From Lewinellaceae bacterium (GTDB lineage Bacteria; Bacteroidota; Bacteroidia; Chitinophagales; Saprospiraceae): a stretch of DNA of 64,000 nucleotides. Both the position numbers and the translations under genes were made by a program. The notes under the pieces were generated by a model. The model did not search any database and was not told the DNA's origin. It saw only the letters and a program-made list of their open reading frames with translations. Below are positions 56,284 to 64,000 of the stretch, piece after piece; within the stretch, counting starts at the first letter, position 1, and each line of letters begins with the position of its first letter. The stretch lies in the NCBI GenBank assembly GCA_020636435.1, contig JACJXX010000001.1, positions 372,001-436,000 on the forward strand, written 5' to 3'.

Positions 56284-57497
56284 GTTTTCTTTTTGCTTGG
56301 TTTTTGCTTGTGCTTTTGGCGTATGCTTTCCATGATCTGGTACACTTCCCTTTCCAGAAGTTCTTTGTTCCTGATGTCGTTCCAAATATGGGTAAACACC
56401 ACCAAATCTTCGCTATCGGGTTTGTGATTGCCCCTAAAAAAGGCGTGGGCGCGTGCCAGCACGAACAACTTAATGAATTTCCGGTCGTCGATGCTGCAAA
56501 TCTTTTTGTTGAATTTAAGCAGCTCCATTACCATCATGTGGTAGTCGTCCTCAAAAGGGAACAGGGGATTCAGGCTTTCGCTTCCACCGAAGGACTCGGT
56601 GACGATCCAGGTGCTCAGCAAGAGGTCGTTGAGGGAAGCCGGATGGTCCAAAATGGAAAATTCCGGATCGTAGGAAGACTGCAACTTGACCGATTCGGCT
56701 TTCCAACCCTCCTTCAACAATTTGCGGCGGCCTTCGGAAGCTTTAACATGGCCGTCCTGATATGGAACGAATTCGCTTTTCATCCGAACGGTGAAGCGCT
56801 CGAAAAAAGCCTTGAGTTCGCCCAACTGGTGAACCGGCGGAATCTCGTTGGCAGCACCGAAAATCAAGCGGGCTTTAGCTTTAATGATTTTCCCGCCTTC
56901 GTATACCCTTCTCTCGTTGAGGATGGATAACAACGTGTTGAGGATGGCCGAATTGGCCTTGAACACTTCGTCCAAAAAGATCACTTCAGCGTCCTTTATG
57001 GTACCTTCGGTGAGCCGCTCAAAGGAGGGGTGATCCGGCGATTTTAACTTTTCGAGATTTATCACCCCGAGGAGTTCGTCCGGTTCGGTGAATTTGTGGA
57101 GCAGATAATGAAAGAATGTGTTCTGGCGGCCTTCGCTGATGGCGCCAATACCCAACCCTTCGCAAAACTTGCTGACCAGCAAGGATTTGGCCGTGCCTGG
57201 TTCGCCAATAAGCAGCATGGGCTGTTGGGCGATGGCTGTAACGAACATCATCCTTACGATCTCTTCTTTTAGAATGAGCCTCTTATTCAACTCTATTTCC
57301 AGGCTGTGCAGTCGGTCCAGAACCGTTTTGCTGTGCTCTCTAATTATGGTTCTCCTGACCGAAGCGGGTGCCTGGTGCAAATTTTCGATGATCTCCGTCC
57401 ACTGAGGAGTACTAAAAACATTGGTGTCAGCAATGTCGTTCAAATTGATGTTTTCCCAATCCATAACACGTAGTTTGCCGGGGGCTGTTGCCGTCAT
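56280..57497 (-). CDS. MoxR-family AAA+ ATPase
   Basis: A 405-residue ATPase of the MoxR/RavA clade, chaperone-like unfoldases that usually act with vWA proteins. Walker A GEPGTAKS (about residue 98), LLGVINLE pore-region motif, Walker B EVIFLDEVFK (about 165), sensor 1 FGAANEIPP, and an arginine finger in FFERFTVRM. The basic tail KHKQKPSKKKT may contact nucleic acid or a partner. It lies 66 bp after the small 107-residue gene. Confidence 0.92.
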   Translation of the reverse strand: MTATAPGKLRVMDWENINLNDIADTNVFSTPQWTEIIENLHQAPASVRRTIIREHSKTVLDRLHSLEIELNKRLILKEEIVRMMFVTAIAQQPMLLIGEPGTAKSLLVSKFCEGLGIGAISEGRQNTFFHYLLHKFTEPDELLGVINLEKLKSPDHPSFERLTEGTIKDAEVIFLDEVFKANSAILNTLLSILNERRVYEGGKIIKAKARLIFGAANEIPPVHQLGELKAFFERFTVRMKSEFVPYQDGHVKASEGRRKLLKEGWKAESVKLQSSYDPEFSILDHPASLNDLLLSTWIVTESFGGSESLNPLFPFEDDYHMMVMELLKFNKKICSIDDRKFIKLFVLARAHAFFRGNHKPDSEDLVVFTHIWNDIRNKELLEREVYQIMESIRQKHKQKPSKKKT

Positions 57498-57563
57498 GTT
57501 CGCCAGTTATTGAAAGTGGTAAAAAAATGAAGTTGCCGTTATTTCCGCCCAAGCTTTTACAGT

Positions 57564-57887
57564 TTACTGTTCCGCATCGGCATCTTTGATCTTTCTGGGG
57601 TCTTTGGCGGTCCCTTTCTTCATGTTTTTGGGCTGGAGCCGTTTTTTGGCCTGAGCTTCCGAGGTCAGCCTGGGAACGAATTCGACTTCACACTCATCGG
57701 GATTGACATGGCTCAGGCCGCTCAGCCATTTGCGGGCCTGGTCGACTATAGCCTTGTGCTTTTTCCGGTGTATGGCGTGGCCTTCATCGGAGAAGTACTC
57801 AACAGTAAGGGTGTACCGTTGATTTTGCGCGTCGTGGTGGAGCCGGTAGATAACATTGTACTCCTGGCCGGTTGGTAATTTCGGCAT
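57564..57887 (-). CDS. Small unknown protein of the cluster (107 residues)
   Basis: MPKLPTGQEYNVIYRLHHDA ... RKIKDADAEQ. The first 80 residues look like a small alpha/beta domain (QRYTLTVEYFSDEGHAIHRK); the tail is Lys-rich. It has no recognisable motif. It sits between MoxR and the 152-residue gene with 11 bp to the latter. Confidence 0.65.
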   Translation of the reverse strand: MPKLPTGQEYNVIYRLHHDAQNQRYTLTVEYFSDEGHAIHRKKHKAIVDQARKWLSGLSHVNPDECEVEFVPRLTSEAQAKKRLQPKNMKKGTAKDPRKIKDADAEQ

Positions 57888-57898
57888 GGCAGAAAAAT

Positions 57899-58357
57899 TT
57901 AAACGGTGATTTTTGCATAAATGATGACCTCATTGCTTTCCCTTATCGTTTGCGTGATGTTCGACTCTCCGATGCGCATCTTTAGCACACACTCGGTGGC
58001 CTTGGCCAACAGTCGGTTAAACGCTCCGTTAAACCGGGCCATGTTCTTGATTTTCAGTTGCTCGATTTCCTCTACTGTAAGGCTTTCCTGCCCGCTTACG
58101 GTTTCGTCGTATTCCTTGCTGATGATAATGTTGCCTTCATCCGTATAGCGCACGTGCATAGACAAGGTATCGCTGATCTTTAACAGGTACTGGTTTTTAC
58201 CGCCCGTTTCTTCCCATCCTTCCAGCACGAAGACTTCGTTTCTCAAAGCTTCCATCACCTTTTCAACAGGAATATTGTCCATCAAATCTCTTAGATTGAT
58301 CTGCTCTCTTTCAAAGGCGTTGACCTTGGTATAGACCAATTGCATTGGCTGGCTCAT
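57899..58357 (-). CDS. Small unknown protein of the cluster (152 residues)
   Basis: MSQPMQLVYTKVNAFEREQI ... ESNEVIIYAKITV. Mixed alpha/beta, no signal peptide. An upstream in-frame ATG at 58462 lies inside the AAA gene, so ATG 58357 is preferred. In cyanobacteria Ycf46-type ATPases often neighbour small DUF1257/DUF2997 proteins; this gene has the same setting, but I see no clear match. Confidence 0.65.
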   Translation of the reverse strand: MSQPMQLVYTKVNAFEREQINLRDLMDNIPVEKVMEALRNEVFVLEGWEETGGKNQYLLKISDTLSMHVRYTDEGNIIISKEYDETVSGQESLTVEEIEQLKIKNMARFNGAFNRLLAKATECVLKMRIGESNITQTIRESNEVIIYAKITV

Positions 58358-58383
58358 ATTATGTTTTTTTATAAAACAATAAA

Positions 58384-59991
58384 TTACATATAATCTGCGC
58401 CCCTGGTTTTCCCGCTTCCTTTTTGCCCATTGGGAAGCACGTTGTTGATCGCTTCTTGCCAAACCGCTTCAGAGGCAATATCCTTTTTGTGCGCCGGGTT
58501 TTCCTTTTCCGCTGCCAGTAGTTTGGTTCTCAGCAAATGCAGGCAGATCGCTTTCAGGTGGGCACCGCTGAATTTGCCATAGCGTTCGCTGGTGCGATCG
58601 CAAATCCAGGTGATGGCTCCTGGCAGCAAGCCGATCTGGAATTCTTTATCGTAGTGTTCGAGAATGGCCTTCCGGGCAGTATCTCCGGGGTAGCCTACTT
58701 CAATCGCTACGTCGAACCGGCCGGCCCGCTTGAAAGCGCTGTCTATGGCATGAGACCGGTTGGTGGTGCCGATGACAATCACCGCTTCTTCTTTGCGAAG
58801 CCCGTTCATCTCTGTCAGAAATTGATTGACCATGCTGATATCGGTATTATTTTGGCTGGATTCCCGCGAAGGTAGTATGGCGTCTATCTCATCCACCAGG
58901 ATGATGGAAGGCGCCGAGCGGCGGGCCCGGTCAAACAAGGCGCGAATGGCGGCTTCGGTATCGCCTAGGTATTTGGATTTGATCTCAGGGCCGTGAAGTA
59001 CAATGAGCGTCGCGCTCAGTTCGTGCGACAACCACTTTGCCCATTCGGTTTTACCCGTGCCGGAAGGCCCGTAAAAAAGCACGCCTTTGGGGATCAGGGC
59101 GTCGGCTTGCTTTAAGGCCCGGCCGTTCTTTGCCTTATGCCTCCACCGGACCGGGGAGATCACCTTGTCCTTCAGGTCCTGTTCTACTTTCGGATAGCCC
59201 TCGGGCATGTCAGGTTCGGAAAGGCTGGCACTTTTGGCAGGCAGCCTTTCTCTGATAAAGGTAAATACCCGGTCGGTATTGACAAATGGAGCGTAATTCT
59301 CCTTGGCCATGAGGCTCATGATCCTGCGGAATTCGATGACGTCGGATCCCGAAAAGAACTGATAGAGCCTCAGTTGCGAAGCCAGGGTCAGATTTTTCGG
59401 GTCATCCGATATTCTTTGGGCTTCAGTTTTGCTCATCAGTTTCCAGAGAATCTCCCGGTGTAGTACCTGAAGCGATATCTGGCTGTCGAATAAGCTCTCC
59501 ACTATCGGGGGCAGGATGAATATTGGGTCCCAAAACGCCAGGATGCTGGCGCCGCTGAATTCTGAAAGCCAGAAAATGATGTCGTTACAGGAACTGGCCG
59601 GCCGGTTTTCTACCGTCCACAACATGAGGTCGAGGTGTTTTATGACCAATACCTTGTCTTCGAGCGTAGCGTCGTCCAGGCGATCAGGTAGATCACGGGT
59701 GAATTCAAAGAGCCTCTGACCGAGTTGATCAGATAAATGGCTGGTAACAGAGGGATTTTCACTCCCTTCCCGATTATTATTCAGGTGGGCAAACTCCAGG
59801 CCTGAAGATTGCTGCACCAGGTTGATGATATAGGGCGTCAGCCTTTTCCTGCCGATGACCAGGACCGATTGTCCCTGTTGCAAGAACTGAACGATCGAGG
59901 TTATTTCTTCCTGATGGGCAATGGCAATGGCATTGCCGTTTTGGTCACCGCTGCCGTCCCATGACAATATGTCGTATGATCTATTTTCCAT
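58384..59991 (-). CDS. Classical AAA+ ATPase, cluster member 3
   Basis: A 535-residue protein. The N-terminal 260 residues include a first, degenerate NTPase-like unit (SIVQFLQQGQSVLVIGRKRL, DKVLVIKHLDLMLW). The C-terminal AAA module has Walker A GPSGTGKTEWA (about residue 318), Walker B IILVDEIDAILPS (about 376), sensor 1 VIVIGTTNRS, and the double-Arg-type FKRAGRFD. ATG 59991 (MENRSYDILSW) overlaps the upstream stop by 11 bp. Resembles Ycf46/Vps4-like single-ring AAA proteins. Confidence 0.88.
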   Translation of the reverse strand: MENRSYDILSWDGSGDQNGNAIAIAHQEEITSIVQFLQQGQSVLVIGRKRLTPYIINLVQQSSGLEFAHLNNNREGSENPSVTSHLSDQLGQRLFEFTRDLPDRLDDATLEDKVLVIKHLDLMLWTVENRPASSCNDIIFWLSEFSGASILAFWDPIFILPPIVESLFDSQISLQVLHREILWKLMSKTEAQRISDDPKNLTLASQLRLYQFFSGSDVIEFRRIMSLMAKENYAPFVNTDRVFTFIRERLPAKSASLSEPDMPEGYPKVEQDLKDKVISPVRWRHKAKNGRALKQADALIPKGVLFYGPSGTGKTEWAKWLSHELSATLIVLHGPEIKSKYLGDTEAAIRALFDRARRSAPSIILVDEIDAILPSRESSQNNTDISMVNQFLTEMNGLRKEEAVIVIGTTNRSHAIDSAFKRAGRFDVAIEVGYPGDTARKAILEHYDKEFQIGLLPGAITWICDRTSERYGKFSGAHLKAICLHLLRTKLLAAEKENPAHKKDIASEAVWQEAINNVLPNGQKGSGKTRGADYM

Positions 59992-61258
59992 GAGTAGTTG
60001 GTTCAAAGGAAGTAATGGATAAGATGTATTCCCGGAATACATCCAATTTATCTTCTATCGTGGCCAGGCCGTAATTATTCCAAGTCTCGGTCTGTAGCAA
60101 TGGGGATTTCATAGCCCTGTATTTTTTCCTGAATAAATCCCCTGGATTATTTATGGGTCCCCGGGGCCCCTTTTTCAGCGTATTGTCGAGATCGCTGAGA
60201 AAAAGATACATGTCCAGCAAGGCTTCGTACCGTTCAACAAAGGTCCGGTTGGTTTTCACTTCATCTTTGGTCAAGCCAAATATCTCCTGCATAGCAGGAA
60301 GGCAGAGGCCGAAGAAATGGTAGAAGTCGACCATAAAAAAAATCATGTTCCACTCTTTGCTTTTCCAGGACAGGTGTTTTAAGGGCGATTGTAAAAATTC
60401 CCTGATCTGGGAAAAAGCCCGCAAACTGATGGACGGATCACGCAGGGAAAAATTATTCAACAATTTCCGGATCAACCAGGGGAAAAGCTCTTGGCATTGA
60501 CCGTCAAACAGCGCCGCCAGACGGACGGATTTTAGTTCAGCATCCTGGGGTGGGAGCCTGAGGAAGTAAGTAATGGGACTTATCGCCGCCCAGTTACCCC
60601 GGAAGTCCTTTAAAATTTCCAATGCTGAATCATTCAGCGGGATTTTCCAGGTTTTGATTTCCTCCAGTAGTTGGTCCAATTTTTCCATCAGCAAGTAGTG
60701 GAAAACCAGATCTCCTTTTTTAGACAGTACGATATGGCCAAACCAGAAATCCATTACGCCTGAAAGTTGGTGCTGTTTTGCATACCCCTCCTGGTGGATG
60801 AGCATAGCCCTGACCACCGCATTGTACACAGCGAGGGCCATGACGTGGCAGTTGGCGCCCCAATCCAGGACAACCGTACCTGCCGGGCCGGCGATCAGCT
60901 GGCGATACTGAAAATCGAACAATTTGGAGGCGATGTGCTGATTCATTTCGGGAAAATTGCCGATCTCGCCCCAACTTAATACCTGGGTTTCCAGCTTGTG
61001 CTTTTCGAATTTTTCCCATTGTTCGGTCTGCTTCAGATCGGGCAGGTGCAAGGGCTCCGTCCAATAGGCTTGAAATACAGGGACGGTAAAAACCTGGATT
61101 CGCTCAGCCTTCGCTTCCGCTTCCAACACCAGCTCAATAAAACTTTTCAAGTGCTTGCGGCTGATGTTTTCCCGGTTGGCCGCCACCGGCCGGGATTCCG
61201 GAACTTCCAGGAACCAGCGCTTGACAAGTTGGGAAATAGCTTTAAGCAAGTTGGCCAT
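59981..61258 (-). CDS. Unknown 425-residue protein of the cluster
   Basis: MANLLKAISQLVKRWFLEVPES ... ITSFEPTTHGK. Mostly helical, Trp- and aromatic-rich, no signal peptide or membrane span, no known motif. A TTG at 61273 would add five residues; ATG 61258 is preferred. It lies between two AAA genes, overlapping the downstream one by 11 bp, which suggests a stoichiometric partner of the ATPases. Confidence 0.7.
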   Translation of the reverse strand: MANLLKAISQLVKRWFLEVPESRPVAANRENISRKHLKSFIELVLEAEAKAERIQVFTVPVFQAYWTEPLHLPDLKQTEQWEKFEKHKLETQVLSWGEIGNFPEMNQHIASKLFDFQYRQLIAGPAGTVVLDWGANCHVMALAVYNAVVRAMLIHQEGYAKQHQLSGVMDFWFGHIVLSKKGDLVFHYLLMEKLDQLLEEIKTWKIPLNDSALEILKDFRGNWAAISPITYFLRLPPQDAELKSVRLAALFDGQCQELFPWLIRKLLNNFSLRDPSISLRAFSQIREFLQSPLKHLSWKSKEWNMIFFMVDFYHFFGLCLPAMQEIFGLTKDEVKTNRTFVERYEALLDMYLFLSDLDNTLKKGPRGPINNPGDLFRKKYRAMKSPLLQTETWNNYGLATIEDKLDVFREYILSITSFEPTTHGK

Positions 61259-61278
61259 AGCATGTTGTTTCAAAAGGA

Positions 61279-61506
61279 TTATCCGCAGATCAATTTTTTG
61301 ATCTGGCTTTCCTCAAAACCGACCGCCAGGAGAATCCGGCGCACTTTTTGCATGTCTTCCCCCACCGCGACCACCTGGATGCCATCTTCTTTGGCGATTA
61401 TTTTGAGTTGAATTTCATCCGGGCCGCAGGGCATGTCGCTGCCGGTTTCCATTTCTTCGGACCAGCCCACAAAATCGGGGTGTTGGTTGGGCGCATCATT
61501 TTCCAT
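61279..61506 (-). CDS. Small acidic unknown protein of the cluster (75 residues)
   Basis: MENDAPNQHPDFVGWSEEME ... SQIKKLICG. The first 30 residues are acidic and probably disordered. The rest (IQLKIIAKEDGIQVVAVGED) is a small beta-alpha unit. Not recognised. Gap of 61 bp from AAA member 2, and 20 bp to the next gene. Confidence 0.6.
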   Translation of the reverse strand: MENDAPNQHPDFVGWSEEMETGSDMPCGPDEIQLKIIAKEDGIQVVAVGEDMQKVRRILLAVGFEESQIKKLICG

Positions 61507-61567
61507 ATATCCTTTGTTTTATTAGATGCAAAAAAGATCGCATTTCTTGCCAAAAGGAGGTTGAAGT

Positions 61568-63367
61568 TCATTTGTATTCGAAGCGGGTGTGTTCATCGCC
61601 GGTAGGCAATTCTTCAAATCTATCGGATGCAGGTTTGGCAATGCTCTGGGCTTTTTCGATCGTGTCTTTCAGGATGGACTCTTTTTTACCGTCTTTCACC
61701 ACCCTTCGGTCGGCCAGGGGCACCATATCTTCCATAGTCTTCCGGATGGCTGCAAAAAGCAGGTCGGACGCCCCGGAGGGGCTGGCATCCGGGTTGTCTT
61801 CCAGGATGCCCTTCAGTTCGAAGAGCGCATTTTTCAGGGTTTGTTCTATTTCCGCTCCAGTATAGAATTTGGTCTTCTCTGCGATTTCGTTGATATGGTT
61901 TTCACTCAGGGGCAGGGTCAGGCTGTGGATTTTAATGATTTCCTTACGAGCTTCCAAATTCGGCAGGCCGACGTAAAAAATTTCGTCAAACCGCCCTTTG
62001 CGGGTGAGTTCGGGCGGAAGGTCCGCAATCTCATTGCCGGTTGCCACTACGAAAACCGGTGCTTTCTTTTCCTGCATCCAATGGAGGAAGGTTCCCATCA
62101 CTCGGGTGGACACCCCGGAATCGGAGCTGCTGTTGGTGCGCGGAAAGGCCTTTTCGATCTCATCCAGCCACACGATAACCGGCGCGATGCTCTCGGCGAT
62201 GCGGATCGCTTTGCGCATGTTTTCTTCGGATTGGCCGACGATGCCGCCGAAGATTTTGCCGATATCCAGCCGTAGCAGCGGCAGTTTCCAGTTTTTGGCC
62301 ACCGCTTTGGCCACCAGGCTTTTTCCGCACCCCGACACCCCGATCAGCAAGACACCCTTAGGCATGGGCAGAGAGATGGTTGCCTCACCTACCTGGATGG
62401 CCTGGCCGTAGAAAGCGTCCTTCCTCCGGTCGAGCCACCTGAGGAGGATTTCCAGGCCCCCCACCTGCTCGATACTTATATCGGAGTCGAAGTACTCCAA
62501 CATGCCGTCTTTTTGGATAATCTGCCGTTTTTCTTCCAGGACGACATCGATATCGTTCTTGTCAAAAACTCCGTTTCCGGTCATGGATTTTTCTACCACG
62601 TATTCTGCTTCTTCAAAGGTCAGGCCCCGGAGCGCGCCCAGCAATTTTTTCCTTTCCTCCAGGGCCAGGTTGATACAATTGTCGCCGTATTGCTTTTTCA
62701 AATCCACTTCGCGTTTATCGAGCCATTTCTCCAGTTCTTCAGCCGAGGGAATGTCGTAGTTGACAATTTGCATATAGGTTTTCAATTCGTTGGGGATCAC
62801 TTCCACCGGAGAGAGGAAGATTAGGCTCTGCGGCGCTTTTTTCTTTCTGAACCAGTACGAGAAATCCTTCAAGCGCCTGGTCAGGTGAACGTTGAAGCGG
62901 CCCGCGCGGTCGTTGCGGTCGATCCAGTAGTGCATGTCGCAAAAGACAAAGAGGATAGTCTGGTAGTCGAAAACTTCCGAGGTCATGTTTTTTTGTTTCC
63001 ACAGAAATTCAATGGCCTCAATAGGATTTCGAAAATCCCCGGTTATTTTGGTCGTGGCCCAGGTGTTTTCAACATCGTTTTTGACGTAGTGGACCAGGCC
63101 GTCGGTCAGGGTCCACTTGACAATTTGATAGGCTTTCGGGGAAGCCAGCACGTCCAGGCGCTCGCTTAATTGTTGCCTTTCCTGCTCGTCGCCGGCCCGG
63201 CTCAGTTGCTCCTGTAGCACTTCCTGCTGGTGTTTGCACATATGATTGGCGACTTTGCACAAACTTTCGAAAACGCGGTCTTCCTCGTAAGAAATGATGG
63301 AAACGACCGGAACCTTTGCCTTGATATTGACGGCGATTTCCAGTTCGATACTATTTAGCCCATTCAT
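61568..63367 (-). CDS. Ycf46-like AAA+ ATPase, cluster member 2
   Basis: A 599-residue ATPase. The N-terminal 290 residues are the Ycf46-type non-catalytic region (MNGLNSIELEIAVNIKAKVP, LFVFCDMHYWIDRNDRAGRF, GLTFEEAEYVVEKSM). The C-terminal AAA module has Walker A LLIGVSGCGKSLVAK (about 340), Walker B VIVWLDEIEKAF (about 398), sensor 1 VFVVATGNE, and PPELTRKGRFDE with the arginine finger. Member 1 is a close relative (same FGGIVG-type motif and spacing), so the pair probably forms mixed or alternative rings. It starts 18 bp after member 1. Confidence 0.92.
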   Translation of the reverse strand: MNGLNSIELEIAVNIKAKVPVVSIISYEEDRVFESLCKVANHMCKHQQEVLQEQLSRAGDEQERQQLSERLDVLASPKAYQIVKWTLTDGLVHYVKNDVENTWATTKITGDFRNPIEAIEFLWKQKNMTSEVFDYQTILFVFCDMHYWIDRNDRAGRFNVHLTRRLKDFSYWFRKKKAPQSLIFLSPVEVIPNELKTYMQIVNYDIPSAEELEKWLDKREVDLKKQYGDNCINLALEERKKLLGALRGLTFEEAEYVVEKSMTGNGVFDKNDIDVVLEEKRQIIQKDGMLEYFDSDISIEQVGGLEILLRWLDRRKDAFYGQAIQVGEATISLPMPKGVLLIGVSGCGKSLVAKAVAKNWKLPLLRLDIGKIFGGIVGQSEENMRKAIRIAESIAPVIVWLDEIEKAFPRTNSSSDSGVSTRVMGTFLHWMQEKKAPVFVVATGNEIADLPPELTRKGRFDEIFYVGLPNLEARKEIIKIHSLTLPLSENHINEIAEKTKFYTGAEIEQTLKNALFELKGILEDNPDASPSGASDLLFAAIRKTMEDMVPLADRRVVKDGKKESILKDTIEKAQSIAKPASDRFEELPTGDEHTRFEYK

Positions 63368-63385
63368 TCGATTTGCTTTTTTGAG

Positions 63386-64000
63386 TTATTGATAAGGTTT
63401 TTCCTGCCCCCGCTGCTGATCTTGATTGATAATATCTAGGTCGTTTCTGACGAGCCGCACTTCCTTCTTTCTGGGCAATTCTTTCAATACCTCTTCCTGA
63501 GTGGGGTTCAACCGGTTGTCGGCAGCAGCGACAAACATGGTTTCGTGGATAGCTTCTACGATCTCCGCATTGTTGTAAAAATTGGTTTGGGCAGCCAGTT
63601 CGTACAGGTCGAGATGGCCGGTGGAGCGCCCTGCCTTTTCGAAGGCGTATTGTATGAGGGTAACTTTTTCTTCATTGCTGAGATAACCGAAGGAGAACAG
63701 GCGGTCAAAGCGGCCCGCCCGGGTCAGTTCTACGGGCAGCACGGTAATATCCCGTGCGGTCACGATCAGATAGACCAGGCCCTTGCGCTCCTGCAACCAG
63801 GTCAGCAGGGTGTTGAACAGGCGGGAGGTGCCGCCGCTGCCGCCATATACTATGGTGTTGCTCATGCTCTTGTCGATATCGTCGATCCACAGCACGACCG
63901 GGCTAATGGTCTCGGCCATGTGAAGGGCTACCCTCAAGTTGTGTTCTGATGCCCCTAACAAGCCTGTAAACATGCTGCCGAAATCCAGCCGGACGATGGG
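63386..64000 (-). CDS. Ycf46-like AAA+ ATPase, cluster member 1 (C-terminal part; runs off right edge)
   Basis: About 205 codons are in view. They include PIVRLDFGSMFTGLLGASEH, Walker B VVLWIDDIDKSM, sensor VYLIVTARD and VELTRAGRFDRLF, followed by the C-terminal helical lid and a basic tail. Walker A lies outside the window. The Walker B has Asp-Asp (IDDID) in place of the Asp-Glu of member 2, which could slow hydrolysis. This is the first visible gene of the cluster; the operon start and promoter are beyond 64000. Confidence 0.9.
   Translation of the reverse strand, partial: PIVRLDFGSMFTGLLGASEHNLRVALHMAETISPVVLWIDDIDKSMSNTIVYGGSGGTSRLFNTLLTWLQERKGLVYLIVTARDITVLPVELTRAGRFDRLFSFGYLSNEEKVTLIQYAFEKAGRSTGHLDLYELAAQTNFYNNAEIVEAIHETMFVAAADNRLNPTQEEVLKELPRKKEVRLVRNDLDIINQDQQRGQEKPYQ

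Overview
This window looks like a chromosome segment of a member of the Bacteroidota, most probably the Saprospiria/Lewinella side. The reasons are a SusC/SusD pair, TAnnTTTG-type -7 promoter boxes, weak or absent Shine-Dalgarno sites, a DUF5723-like barrel, a lamin-tail/gliding-type secreted protein, and the order xerC-hpf-tRNAs-tuf-tRNA-secE-nusG-rplKAJL-rpoB. GC content is moderate to high.

Layout. 1-9.9 kb (minus) is the core translation and transcription block: rpsU, xerC, hpf, four tRNAs, tuf, tRNA-Trp, secE, nusG, rplK, rplA, rplJ, rplL and the start of rpoB. 10-16.4 kb has a small TonB C-terminal-domain protein, a susCD nutrient-uptake operon and pdxJ. 16.5-19.4 kb is a membrane/phospholipid group: a CPBP protease, cdsA (frameshifted) and psd. 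19.5-23.5 kb is disturbed: a broken WG-repeat gene, a small unknown gene, a damaged insertion sequence and a broken lipoprotein gene. 23.5-30.4 kb carries lysS with a curious 3' tandem triplication, a histone-deacetylase-like hydrolase, a small-RNA candidate, a coiled-coil protein and asd. 30.8-42.8 kb is accessory: a lamin-tail protein, a second copy of the same IS, dgkA, a truncated universal stress gene, an outer-membrane barrel, an ElaA-type acetyltransferase, a broken IS4 element, a Uma2-type nuclease and a serine beta-lactamase-fold hydrolase. 42.9-43.9 kb is a graveyard of mobile-element remnants.

43.9 kb to the right edge is one long minus-strand gene train. It starts outside the window and ends in a radical-SAM gene of the AmmeMemoRadiSam type. 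It encodes three classical (Ycf46-like) AAA+ ATPases, one MoxR-family ATPase, four small proteins, three medium-sized soluble proteins of unknown function, a multi-pass membrane protein and a 1897-residue membrane-anchored protein built of beta-propeller-like repeats. Overlapping or nearly abutting reading frames suggest one coordinated machine. The combination resembles the MoxR-vWA-beta-propeller ternary systems proposed as NTP-dependent conflict systems, but I see no canonical vWA motif and cannot name most components. This is the best candidate for an undescribed system.

A second theme concerns sequence quality. The two IS copies are identical except at all seven GGCC sites and two homopolymers. 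Similar GGCC-to-TA-containing changes explain breaks or odd residues in asd, the CPBP start, the lipoprotein, the WG gene and IS4. This points to residual base-calling error at a modified GGCC motif rather than real decay, so several 'pseudogenes' here may be intact in the organism.
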